Assembly (NCBI GenBank): GCA_040219515.1
Contig: JAVJSI010000001.1
Span: 1 to 64,000 of the forward strand
DNA from: Acidimicrobiales bacterium
GTDB lineage: Bacteria > Actinomycetota > Acidimicrobiia > Acidimicrobiales > Aldehydirespiratoraceae
Length of the DNA: 64,000 bases
Reading direction: 5' to 3'
Of this stretch, positions 45,261 to 54,878 are shown in pieces. Every line of letters starts with the position of its first letter. Position 1 is the stretch's first letter. The translations under genes were made by a program, and so were the position numbers. The notes beneath the pieces were generated by a model, which had not been told where the DNA came from, searched no databases, and worked only from the letters and a program-made list of their open reading frames with translations.

Positions 45261-46016
45261 TCAGTCGGGAGCCTCGCCGACGGCCCCGGTGACGAGGAGT
45301 TCGGCCGACATCTCCCGTCGACACGGTCCGCAGATGCCATGCGAGATCGGAGGAAGTTCGTCGCGCTCGAGGAGGCGAGCGGAGCGGACCAGTGATTCGA
45401 TGTCGAGCCAGACGTCGCCGTGTCTCCCGCGCCCGCACCAACTGCACAGCGCGACCACCGAGGCGCCGGCGTCGCGCGTCGCGCGTGGATCGAGGAGCGC
45501 AACCGCCGGCCGGGTCTCCTCGTAGGCGAGAACCGAAACGAACCGAACGCCCCGGTCCGCCTCGGGTGTGACGGTCATTTCGAACCATCGTCGTGCGTGC
45601 GGCGCGTCACACCGCAGAGGGATCGTCGCCTCCGTCTGCGTCGAACGTACGCGGCCCACCACCACCTGCCAGAGCTCGCGGATCTCCTGTCGATCGAAAT
45701 AGGACCAGAGATCTCGATCGGGCGCGGGCGCCGCCAGCTCAGGTGCGTCGTTCTCCCGGGCGAAGGACGCCCAGCCCTCGCCGACCGGCCGAACCCGATC
45801 CTGGGCATCGATCCGATACTCCACGACCGTCGTCGAGCCTACGACACGGGCCGGTGGCCGGCGGGCGCGATCTGACGCAAGGGAGTCCTCGATCCCCAGC
45901 CATATCGCCGCCGGGGGCGTGAGGAGCTCGAGGTCCTCGGGTTCGAGCGCTGCGAGGATCCGCTGAACCCATGGCACCCCGGCGTCGGCGATGCCCTCGT
46001 GATCATCCGTGGTCAT
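45261..46016 (-). CDS. PAS-like protein with C-terminal Cys4 zinc-site domain
   Basis: 251 residues. The N-terminal part is an alpha/beta domain of PAS-like composition (WLGIEDSLASD, then VGEGWASFARENDAPE and LRCDAPHARRWFEMTVTP). The C-terminal 60 residues have CSWCGRGRHGDVW (C191, C194) and SHGICGPC (C229, C232), the sequence style seen after PAS/GAF sensor domains and thought to bind zinc. There is no kinase or DNA-binding domain. It is divergent from the Fe-S photolyase with about 51 bases between, so a shared light- or redox-responsive regulator is possible. Confidence 0.72.
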   Translation of the reverse strand: MTTDDHEGIADAGVPWVQRILAALEPEDLELLTPPAAIWLGIEDSLASDRARRPPARVVGSTTVVEYRIDAQDRVRPVGEGWASFARENDAPELAAPAPDRDLWSYFDRQEIRELWQVVVGRVRSTQTEATIPLRCDAPHARRWFEMTVTPEADRGVRFVSVLAYEETRPAVALLDPRATRDAGASVVALCSWCGRGRHGDVWLDIESLVRSARLLERDELPPISHGICGPCRREMSAELLVTGAVGEAPD

Positions 46017-46067
46017 GGCGTGAGAGTAGTCCCGCGAAGCGCGACCTGACGGGTAGGTTCCGCTTGT

Positions 46068-47546
46068 ATGCGATCCATCTGGGTGTTCGGCGACCAGCTG
46101 AATCGGCGCATCGGTGCGCTGGCCGATGCCGATCCTGACGACACGCGGATCGTGCTGGTGGAGAGCGAAGAGCTGCTGGACCGAGGCCGCCACGTGCAGC
46201 GAGTGCACCTCGTTGTCACGGCGATGCGTCGCTTCGCGATCGAGCTCGAGGACGCCGGATTCGAGGTCGATCTGCGTCTGGCCCCGACCATCGCCGATGG
46301 GATCCGTGCGCACATCGACGAACTCGATCCGAGTGAGGTTGTTGCGACGGAACCCAACTCCCGGCGGGCGCAGGCACTGTGCGAACGGCTCGACGTGACG
46401 CAGGTTCGATCGAACCAGTTCCTCTGCCACAAGGACGATTTCGCGGCGTGGGCGGCGGATCAGTCGAGCATGCAGATGGAGCGCTTCTACCGGTGGCGGC
46501 GCCGCGAACTCGGCTATCTGATGGACGACGACGAACCGGTCGGGGGTACCTGGAACCACGACGCCGACAATCGGCAGCCTCCGCCGGACGATCCCTCGAT
46601 CTTCACCGACCCGCAGACCTCCGAGCTGGACGAACTCGATGCCGAGGTACTCGACTCGCTACCCGCCGGCCACGGTGCGCAGCCCGTCGGCATCTGGGCG
46701 ACGTCGCGCCGCTCGGCGCTGGCCCGCCTCCGTCACTTCGTCGACCACGAACTGGTGCGGTTCGGACCCTACGAGGACGCGATGACCCACCGATCGTGGA
46801 GCCTGGCCCATTCGGCGCTGAGCCCCTACCTCAACCTCGGGCTCCTGCTGCCCGGCGAGGTGTGTGACAGGGTCGAGGAACGCTTCCGCAACGGCGACGT
46901 GCCCATCAACTCCGCCGAGGGCTTCATCCGTCAGGTGATCGGCTGGCGGGAGTACGTCTGGGGGCTGTACTGGCTGTGGCCCGACCACGCCGACTCGAAC
47001 CATCTCGGACACCGACGGGAACTGCCCCCCATGTTCACCGGCGAGGCCGACACCGAGATGCGGTGTGTCGCCGATGTGCTGGATGGCCTGCACGAACGGG
47101 CGTGGGTGCACCACATCCCCCGACTGATGGTCCTGTCGAATCTGTCCAACCTCTACGGCATCCATCCCCGCCGGGTCATGGACTGGATGTCGGACAACTA
47201 CGTCGACGGTGCCGAGTGGGTCATGGTCCCCAACGTGATGGGCATGGGGCTGTGGGCCGACGGTGGGCGGATGGCGACCAAGCCCTACATCTCCGGTGGT
47301 GCCTACATCAACCGTATGAGCGACTACTGCAGCGACTGCCGCTACGACCACAAGGCCCGCACCGGAGACGACGCGTGCCCCTTCACCACCCTCTACTGGG
47401 ACTTCCTGGCCCGCCATGAAGAGAAGCTCTCCGACAACCACCGCCTCGCGCGCCCCCTCGCCAACATGCGGCGGCTCTCGGATCTCGACGAGGTCCGAGA
47501 CCGGGCGTCCACGGTCGTCCGCAGCATCCGCGACGGCCGTATCTGA
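46068..47546 (+). CDS. iron-sulfur bacterial cryptochrome/photolyase (FeS-BCP, PhrB-like)
   Basis: 492 residues. The N-terminal Rossmann-like region opens IWVFGDQLN, as in DPRP/PhrB proteins, and the helical FAD-binding domain follows. Four cysteines C333, C421, C424 and C437 have the same spacing (88, 3 and 13 residues) as the 4Fe-4S ligands known from Agrobacterium PhrB (350, 438, 441, 454), with SDYCSDCRYDHKAR around the last three. PhrB-type enzymes repair (6-4) photoproducts and some carry ribolumazine antennae. It should be a light-driven DNA repair enzyme, cofactor set inferred from this family. Confidence 0.93.
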   Translation: MRSIWVFGDQLNRRIGALADADPDDTRIVLVESEELLDRGRHVQRVHLVVTAMRRFAIELEDAGFEVDLRLAPTIADGIRAHIDELDPSEVVATEPNSRRAQALCERLDVTQVRSNQFLCHKDDFAAWAADQSSMQMERFYRWRRRELGYLMDDDEPVGGTWNHDADNRQPPPDDPSIFTDPQTSELDELDAEVLDSLPAGHGAQPVGIWATSRRSALARLRHFVDHELVRFGPYEDAMTHRSWSLAHSALSPYLNLGLLLPGEVCDRVEERFRNGDVPINSAEGFIRQVIGWREYVWGLYWLWPDHADSNHLGHRRELPPMFTGEADTEMRCVADVLDGLHERAWVHHIPRLMVLSNLSNLYGIHPRRVMDWMSDNYVDGAEWVMVPNVMGMGLWADGGRMATKPYISGGAYINRMSDYCSDCRYDHKARTGDDACPFTTLYWDFLARHEEKLSDNHRLARPLANMRRLSDLDEVRDRASTVVRSIRDGRI

Positions 47547-47575
47547 GCTGGGTGGCACCTCTCGCCTCCAGCCGC

Positions 47576-48274
47576 CTACCGCTCGTAGACGTACTCACTC
47601 GTGATGGTCACGTCGGTCTGGTCCATCTCGAGCATCTTGGCGACGGTGTCGACCATGCGGCCGATGTTGGCCTGGAAGCGATCATCGTCGCCGACCGCAT
47701 CGAAGAAGACATGCGGATCGGTCATCGCCTCGAGGGGAAACGCCTCCTCGACGATCGCCGCCCAGGGCTGGGCCGGGCCTGCCATCTGGCGCACGATCTC
47801 GTTGCGGACGTACTGGAACGTCGACTGTGTCTCGATCGCACAGGGGCGCTGCTCCTCGTGCCAAATGCGGATGAACTCGTCGTAGTCGAGCCCCTCCCTG
47901 CGGACGATCCCGGTGACCTGCACCATTCCGGGCGTTCGCTCCCCCGGCGCGGCGACGTGTGCGGTGTTGACGATCGGCACCGATTCCACCACGAGGAACG
48001 AAGCCAGATCAGCCGCATGGGCAGCGAGCACGGCCTCGATCGGGCCTCGATCCTCGCTGCACTCGACCCAGTACGACACCATCGCCGACTTGGGTGGTGG
48101 CGCCGGGTTCATCCGCAGCGCCTCACCGTCGACGTCGTCGTCCTCGACACACACCTTGAGCTTCCGAGCGCCGAGATCGACCATCGGCGGAACGGCATCG
48201 CGCAACAGCGCATCGGCGAACTGCTGCTTGCTCGACCCTTCCGGCTTCCACAACACGGTCACGATCTTTTCCAC
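47576..48274 (-). CDS. EthD-like/ferredoxin-fold protein
   Basis: 232 residues from the GTG at 48272-48274 (GGGGG upstream). It begins VEKIVTVLWKPEGSSKQQFADAL, then a second half with GLDYDEFIRIWHEEQRP. The latter resembles an EthD-type ferredoxin fold (short alpha+beta domain; DEFIRIWHEEQ matches the family look), and the two halves may be tandem related domains. EthD proteins accompany ether-degrading and polyketide genes, but no such cluster is here. It is convergent with the photolyase; a 66-base gap separates it from the beta-helix gene upstream on the same strand. Confidence 0.7.
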   Translation of the reverse strand: MEKIVTVLWKPEGSSKQQFADALLRDAVPPMVDLGARKLKVCVEDDDVDGEALRMNPAPPPKSAMVSYWVECSEDRGPIEAVLAAHAADLASFLVVESVPIVNTAHVAAPGERTPGMVQVTGIVRREGLDYDEFIRIWHEEQRPCAIETQSTFQYVRNEIVRQMAGPAQPWAAIVEEAFPLEAMTDPHVFFDAVGDDDRFQANIGRMVDTVAKMLEMDQTDVTITSEYVYER

Positions 48275-48340
48275 GACGCCCCCTGGTTCGTTGCGAGTCT
48301 GCCAGAGTCGGCCGCAGACCACGCGACCGCCGGGTCATGG

Positions 48341-49726
48341 TCAGATGTCGAATTCGACCTCGCCGTCGTTGTTGCCGGACAGGTCCGACTTGGCGACATT
48401 CACCGAACCGGAGCCACCCTCCGCCTCCACGCCCCACTCGCCGTTGTCGGACAGGGTGGACTTGTCGACGGTCACGACGACGGCACCGCCGTCATCCTCG
48501 ACAGCCTTGGCTCCCGAGCCTTCGGCGCCGGTCGACGTGGTCTTGGACAGCTTCACCGTCACGGTGCCTGACCCGTCGCCGTCGGCGGACTCGACCTCGA
48601 TCTGGTCGTTGCCGGCGTCCTCGAAGACCGACTTCGAGATGTCCGCAGTGTTGTCGCCAGGGCCGGCCTCGGACGCCTTGTAGCCCTCGTCGCCGTTGCG
48701 GGCGGCCTCGGTCTTGGCGACGATGCCCACGATCGACCCTTCGCCGGCCTCGTCCATGTCCATGCCCTCGTCCCGGTTGTCGTTCACCTCGGAGCGAGAC
48801 ACGGAGACGATCAGGTCGCCGGCGTCCTCCTCATCGATGTCGAAACCATCGTCGAGGTCCTCGATCGTCTCCCCGAAGTCGTCGCCGCAGAGCTCTTCGA
48901 CTGTGCACGTGATCGCCACGGTGTCGCCGTTGTCGTTGAAGGAGGAACGGTCAACTGTCGCTTCGACCGAGCCGTCGCCCTTCTCGTCGAGTTCGACACC
49001 GTCGGCGAGGTTGCCATCGAATGTCGAACGGTCGAGATCGGCGACGAGGTCGCCGGCACCGCCCTGGTCGACACGCAGACCGTCGAAGTCCTGGGGGCAC
49101 CCCGTGTCCTGGCTGATGTCGTATCCGTCGAGTTGACCGGCACCCGTGATCGTCGAACGGTCCACCGTGATGTCGATGGAGATGCCCGAGTCGACCGGAT
49201 GAGGGTCGACACAGGTCGGATGGATGAAGTCGTCGGTGTTGTACCCGGTGGTCGCCTGACCATCGACGAGTACTCCGTGGAACTGGGCGTCGGTGACGTT
49301 GACCTTGTCCAGGACGATCTCCACGGTGCCCGACCCTTCGGGGAGGAACACGGCGAGCCCGTTGTTGAAGCTGTCGGCAAAGGTCAGACGCCGGACCGTG
49401 AGGTCGCCACCAGACTCGGAGACGAACAAGCCGGAATCCCAGGTATCGGTGTCGGCAGTCGCCATCGCGCCCGAAATCGTCGCACCCCGCCCGACGAGCG
49501 TGAGGTCCTGAACGCCGGAGTACCGGACCTCTGTGCTCAACTCGATGACGGCGTTCGGCGCGAACACGATCTCGCTGATGGACGGGTCCGCGTTGGCGGC
49601 CTCGACGGCTGCGAGAAAATCGGCCTGGCTGGATACACCTGCCGCAGCCGCCTGGGCGGGGTTGGCCAACAGGCCTGCGCCGGCGAGAGACAACGCGGCG
49701 AGGGCGGCGACGAAACGGATCTTCAT
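48341..49726 (-). CDS. secreted acidic parallel beta-helix protein
   Basis: 461 residues: signal peptide (KIRFVAALAALSLAGAGLLA, cleavage near AQAAAA), a leading strand region, then repeated short units of the kind VDRSTFDGN, DRSSFNDNG and SRSEVNDNRDEG from about residue 185 to the end. These repeats, with [ST]-x-F/V-x-[GN]N, match right-handed beta-helix folds of pectate-lyase-like or adhesin-like proteins. The C-terminal half is strongly acidic (Asp/Glu/Gly). There are few aromatic catalytic residues. It is probably secreted and calcium-responsive; no sorting motif is seen. Confidence 0.75.
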   Translation of the reverse strand: MKIRFVAALAALSLAGAGLLANPAQAAAAGVSSQADFLAAVEAANADPSISEIVFAPNAVIELSTEVRYSGVQDLTLVGRGATISGAMATADTDTWDSGLFVSESGGDLTVRRLTFADSFNNGLAVFLPEGSGTVEIVLDKVNVTDAQFHGVLVDGQATTGYNTDDFIHPTCVDPHPVDSGISIDITVDRSTITGAGQLDGYDISQDTGCPQDFDGLRVDQGGAGDLVADLDRSTFDGNLADGVELDEKGDGSVEATVDRSSFNDNGDTVAITCTVEELCGDDFGETIEDLDDGFDIDEEDAGDLIVSVSRSEVNDNRDEGMDMDEAGEGSIVGIVAKTEAARNGDEGYKASEAGPGDNTADISKSVFEDAGNDQIEVESADGDGSGTVTVKLSKTTSTGAEGSGAKAVEDDGGAVVVTVDKSTLSDNGEWGVEAEGGSGSVNVAKSDLSGNNDGEVEFDI

Positions 49727-49940
49727 GGTTCTCCCAAGTGAGCTTCGATGTTGCTGAGGAGGTCTTATCGCTCCGTACTGGACCCTGGGCGAACGTGCGG
49801 GAGTCAGCGAGTGAACATCACGTGGCTGTCATCCGGCGGGCCGTTCTCGATCATGCCCGTCAGCCTCGGCGATGCGAACCTCGCGTAGCGTTGGCGCGGC
49901 GTCCGACGTCGGTTCGCTGACGAGTCTGCCAGACTCGACC

Positions 49941-50819
49941 ATGACCTCATTCGAGCTGACCCCGCTGAGTCGAGCCCTGGGTGCCGAAGTCCGCGGGATC
50001 GACCTGAACGCGACGACTGACTCCGATGTCGAGCAGATGAAAGCCCTGCTTCTCGAACACCTGGTGTTGTTCTTCCCCGGTCAAACGATCACCCTCGACG
50101 CCCACGTGGCACTGGGGCGCCGGTTCGGCGAGCTGGAGGTCAACCCGAACCTGCCCGGGCCCGACGGTGCCCCGCCCGAGGTCGTCGAGCTGCGGGCGAG
50201 CTGGGGCGGGACCGCCGACGAATGGCACACGGACGTGACGTTCCTCCCGCAACCCTCGGTGCTGTCGATCATGCACTTCGTGGACGGGCCCACCCTGGGT
50301 GGCGACACGATGTGGTCCAACCAATACCTGGCCTTCAGCGAGTTGAGCGAACCGCTGCAAGAACTCCTTCGCGGCCTCAGTGCGCTCCACGACGCGACTC
50401 CCCATGGCAAGCCCGAGATGACGGCGGTACATCCGGTCGTGCGCACCCATCCCGAGTCGGGCCGGGAATCCCTGTTCGTGAACGAGCACTTCACCCGTCG
50501 AATCGTGGAAATGAGCTTCTCCGAGAGCCAGATGCTGCTCGAGCACCTGCGCCAGTGGTCGAGCCAGGAACGGTTCACGGTTCGCTATCGATGGACGCCG
50601 GGGACCGTCGCCATGTGGGACAACCGCTGTACCCAACACTTCGTGGTCAACGACTTCGAAGGTGAGCGAGTCATCCAAAGGGTGACCGTCCTCGGTGACA
50701 CACCGGCTGGACCGGGCCCACGATGGGCACCTTTCTCGAGCACGCACGTCGGCGCAGCGTCACTGCACGACCTCCCCCTGAAGCGACACCTCTCGACCAA
50801 GGATCATCCCGTCTCCTGA
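49941..50819 (+). CDS. TauD/TfdA family 2-oxoglutarate dioxygenase
   Basis: 292 residues from the ATG at 49941. Facial triad H96-x-D98 in WHTDVTF and H233 in TQHFVVNDF; the 2-oxoglutarate arginine is R247 in VIQRVTV. The family covers taurine and alkylsulfonate desulfurases, alpha-ketoglutarate-dependent herbicide dioxygenases and others; substrate is open. The gene is divergent from the beta-helix gene across about 210 bases, in which I see no other gene. It ends 92 bases before the fur-family gene. Confidence 0.9.
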   Translation: MTSFELTPLSRALGAEVRGIDLNATTDSDVEQMKALLLEHLVLFFPGQTITLDAHVALGRRFGELEVNPNLPGPDGAPPEVVELRASWGGTADEWHTDVTFLPQPSVLSIMHFVDGPTLGGDTMWSNQYLAFSELSEPLQELLRGLSALHDATPHGKPEMTAVHPVVRTHPESGRESLFVNEHFTRRIVEMSFSESQMLLEHLRQWSSQERFTVRYRWTPGTVAMWDNRCTQHFVVNDFEGERVIQRVTVLGDTPAGPGPRWAPFSSTHVGAASLHDLPLKRHLSTKDHPVS

Positions 50820-50889
50820 CCGACAACTCCTGCGCGCCCGTGCAGACCGGACTCCTGTCGAAAACTTCGAGCCTGATCATTTTCTTGAC

Positions 50890-50910
50890 TCAGTACATAA
50901 TTTGTGCTGA
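50890..50910 (+). promoter_or_regulatory. palindromic operator overlapping a -10-like site before the Fur-family gene
   Basis: TCAGTAC (50890-50896), seven bases ATAATTT, then GTGCTGA (50904-50910) form an inverted repeat with one mismatch in seven pairs. It is distinctly A+T-rich in a very GC-rich genome and contains CATAAT (50896-50901), a good -10, whose transcript would start near 50908 with the GTG at 50912. A regulator bound here would block RNA polymerase. The layout fits autoregulation by the Fur-family protein it precedes. Confidence 0.65.
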
Positions 50911-50911
50911 A

Positions 50912-51349
50912 GTGCACTTCGTGGACGAATCGAACGAGCCCGACTTCGCACGACAATTGCGAGATCACGGCTTGCAGGTGACGGCTCAGCGAATCGGTGT
51001 GATGGAGGCTCTGGCTTCACATCCCCACGCCACCACCGAGGAGGTCGCCGACGCCGTCCGCGGCAAGCTCGGTGCAATCTCCCGCCAGGCCGTATACGAC
51101 ACACTCGGAACCTTCGTCGAGAAGCAACTCGTGCGCCGTATCCAACCGAGCGGGTCCGCCGCCCGATACGAGGACCGGGTGGGTGACAACCACCACCATC
51201 TGGTTTGTCGCGGTTGCGGCGTGATGTTCGACATCGACTGCGCCGTCGGCGACACCCCGTGCCTCACTGCTGACGACGACCACGGTTTCGAGATCGACGA
51301 AGCCGAAGTCGTCTATTGGGGCCGCTGCCCCACCTGTCGGATCGGCTGA
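50912..51349 (+). CDS. furA: Fur-family metalloregulator (FurA/CatR-like)
   Basis: 145 residues from the GTG at 50912 (GTG at 50921 is possible). A winged-helix DNA-binding domain (residues 11-80, including [11 protein letters not shown] and [13 protein letters not shown]) is followed by a dimerisation domain with metal ligands in [10 protein letters not shown] (H94-H96, C99, C102) and C139/C142 (CPTC). The Cys4-type structural zinc fits FurA/PerR-like regulators that sense peroxide by metal-catalysed oxidation. It lies immediately before katG, as in mycobacterial furA-katG, and presumably represses it. The near-leaderless 5' end matches the -10 placement. Confidence 0.9.
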   Translation: MHFVDESNEPDFARQLRDHGLQVTAQRIGVMEALASHPHATTEEVADAVRGKLGAISRQAVYDTLGTFVEKQLVRRIQPSGSAARYEDRVGDNHHHLVCRGCGVMFDIDCAVGDTPCLTADDDHGFEIDEAEVVYWGRCPTCRIG

Positions 51350-53587
<2,238 letters not shown>

Positions 53588-53599
53588 GCAGTCCACAAG

Positions 53600-53651
53600 A
53601 CGCCCCACCGGACGGCCTCGGCCGCACCGGTGGGGCGTTTGCCTTTTTGCT
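53600..53651 (+). terminator. strong rho-independent terminator after katG
   Basis: Perfect 12-base stem ACGCCCCACCGG (53600-53611) with CCGGTGGGGCGT (53627-53638), an inner GGCC pairing in the loop, and TTTGCCTTTTTGC downstream. It begins just after the katG stop codon. The clearest terminator in the window; it would also separate katG from the convergent zinc-ribbon gene. Confidence 0.9.
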
Positions 53652-53692
53652 TCGAGCACGTCGATCTTCTCTTCGAGCTGGGCCGACCGTCG

Positions 53693-53995
53693 TCAGAGGT
53701 CGACGATCTCCTCGAAGACGTCACCAAGGCGTTCCGAGAGTCGCTTCTTTCGTTTCCGCTTGCCGGCGCGGTCGTGTCGGTCGTCGTCGAGATGTCGGTC
53801 ATTGCGGTGCTCGTCATCGTGCGCCATCGATCGATCGGTGTTCGGTCGTCGTGGCCGATCGTTCGTGTCCGATCCGATCCGGTCGAGTTCTCCTCGGTCG
53901 AGCCAGACGCCGCGGCAGCGAGGGCAGATGTCGAGTTCGATGCCGGCGTGGAAGGTGATGTCGAGAACGGTGTCGAGACAGAGTGGGCAATGCAT
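53693..53995 (-). CDS. small zinc-ribbon protein (zf-TFIIB type), copy 2
   Basis: 100 residues. A zinc ribbon at the start with C3-x2-C6 and C24-x2-C27, and CRGVWLDRGELD directly after. It is followed by a long Asp/His/Arg-rich polar stretch (about 43-75), then KRKRKKRLSERLGDVFEEIVDL at the end, basic then amphipathic. The family is widespread and unassigned. It is clearly paralogous to the gene at 54536 (same Cys positions and the same CRGVWLDRGELD), with only the tails diverged. It is last in the cassette that starts with htpX. Confidence 0.85.
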   Translation of the reverse strand: MHCPLCLDTVLDITFHAGIELDICPRCRGVWLDRGELDRIGSDTNDRPRRPNTDRSMAHDDEHRNDRHLDDDRHDRAGKRKRKKRLSERLGDVFEEIVDL

Positions 53996-54014
53996 GTGAT
54001 GGGGTCGCTCCTCC

Positions 54015-54536
54015 TCAGAGGTGCTCGATCTCGCGCCGTGCGAGTTCGAGGGATCTCAGGTCGATGTCGAGGCGTTCGAGGTGCTCGGACAGATCATCGT
54101 CTGATCGCGACTCGAGGGTGCTCGCGTGGACGGCTTGCACAGCGAGGAGTTCGACGTCGGCAACGGTGTCCACGAGTTGTCGGGCGATGAGGTCTCTGCG
54201 GTTGGCCATGTCGTTCACTGCGTCGAAGCGATGTCGAAGCCTGTCGATGCGCTTCTCCACGCTGGAGCGGTCCGCACCGGGTCCCGCGTATCGACGGTCG
54301 CGCAGGGCGGCTTTGAGTTCGCTGGCGGTCTGGTCGACGCCGAGTTGATCGAGCGAGTTGTCGAGTTGCTGCTGGGCGGCGTGGGTGTCGGTGAGAGCGC
54401 GCTGCAGATCCTGGAGTCGATCGTCGAGCCAGGGCGGCTGTGGTCGGGACCGGATCAGCTCGGCTGCGGCATCGAAGCGTTGCTGCCATTCCGGAATCGG
54501 TGCTGCTGGTTGGGCTTGTGGTTTGCGTCGGAGCAT
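54015..54536 (-). CDS. coiled-coil protein of the htpX cassette
   Basis: 173 residues, almost entirely charged helix with heptads (for example EKRIDRLRHRFDAVNDMANRR and DDDLSEHLERLDIDLRSLE). No signal peptide, no membrane segment, no Cys. I do not recognise the family. It overlaps the preceding zinc-ribbon gene (they share position 54536) and lies 19 bases before the second zinc-ribbon gene, so it is translated from the same mRNA. It may scaffold the two zinc-ribbon proteins or tether them to a membrane partner; this is inference. Confidence 0.75.
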   Translation of the reverse strand: MLRRKPQAQPAAPIPEWQQRFDAAAELIRSRPQPPWLDDRLQDLQRALTDTHAAQQQLDNSLDQLGVDQTASELKAALRDRRYAGPGADRSSVEKRIDRLRHRFDAVNDMANRRDLIARQLVDTVADVELLAVQAVHASTLESRSDDDLSEHLERLDIDLRSLELARREIEHL

Positions 54537-54841
54537 CAGAAGTCGAAGAGTTCGCTGAGCAACGATTCGCGCTTGCGTCGTTTTCTGCCGCCGCCCGATG
54601 AGCTGCGTTCGTCGTCCCAGTCATCGTCGTTGTCGTAGCGTCGGCGGTCATCGGCACGATCACGATCACGATCGTCGGAACGTTCCGGTTCGCGTCGGGG
54701 CGGCGGTGCGTCGCGTTCGATGATCTTGTCGAGTTCTCCACGATCGAGCCAGACGCCGCGACACGTCGGGCAGTAGTCGATCTCGACGCCGGAGCGTTCG
54801 GCCATGACGAGGTTGGATTCGGGGCAGGTCGGGCAGTTCAT
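54536..54841 (-). CDS. small zinc-ribbon protein (zf-TFIIB type), copy 1
   Basis: 101 residues from the ATG at 54839-54841. C3-x2-C6 and C24-x2-C27 with CRGVWLDRGELDKI, then an acidic/basic low-complexity stretch (about 45-85) and the terminal KRRKRESLLSELFDF. Its paralogue at 53693 keeps the same 40-residue ribbon and the same plan of a basic cluster followed by a short hydrophobic end (SELFDF here, ERLGDVF there). The upstream frame from 55006 is a shadow overlapping the ATPase end. It starts 38 bases after the P-type ATPase stop. Confidence 0.85.
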   Translation of the reverse strand: MNCPTCPESNLVMAERSGVEIDYCPTCRGVWLDRGELDKIIERDAPPPRREPERSDDRDRDRADDRRRYDNDDDWDDERSSSGGGRKRRKRESLLSELFDF

Positions 54842-54878
54842 CGCTGTCTCCAAGGGGTCGAATACACCAGTGACCGAC

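Noticed and set aside
49727-49940. A small gene between the beta-helix and TauD genes
   Set aside because: Short open frames lack ribosome sites and recognisable composition; the stretch looks like divergent upstream regions.
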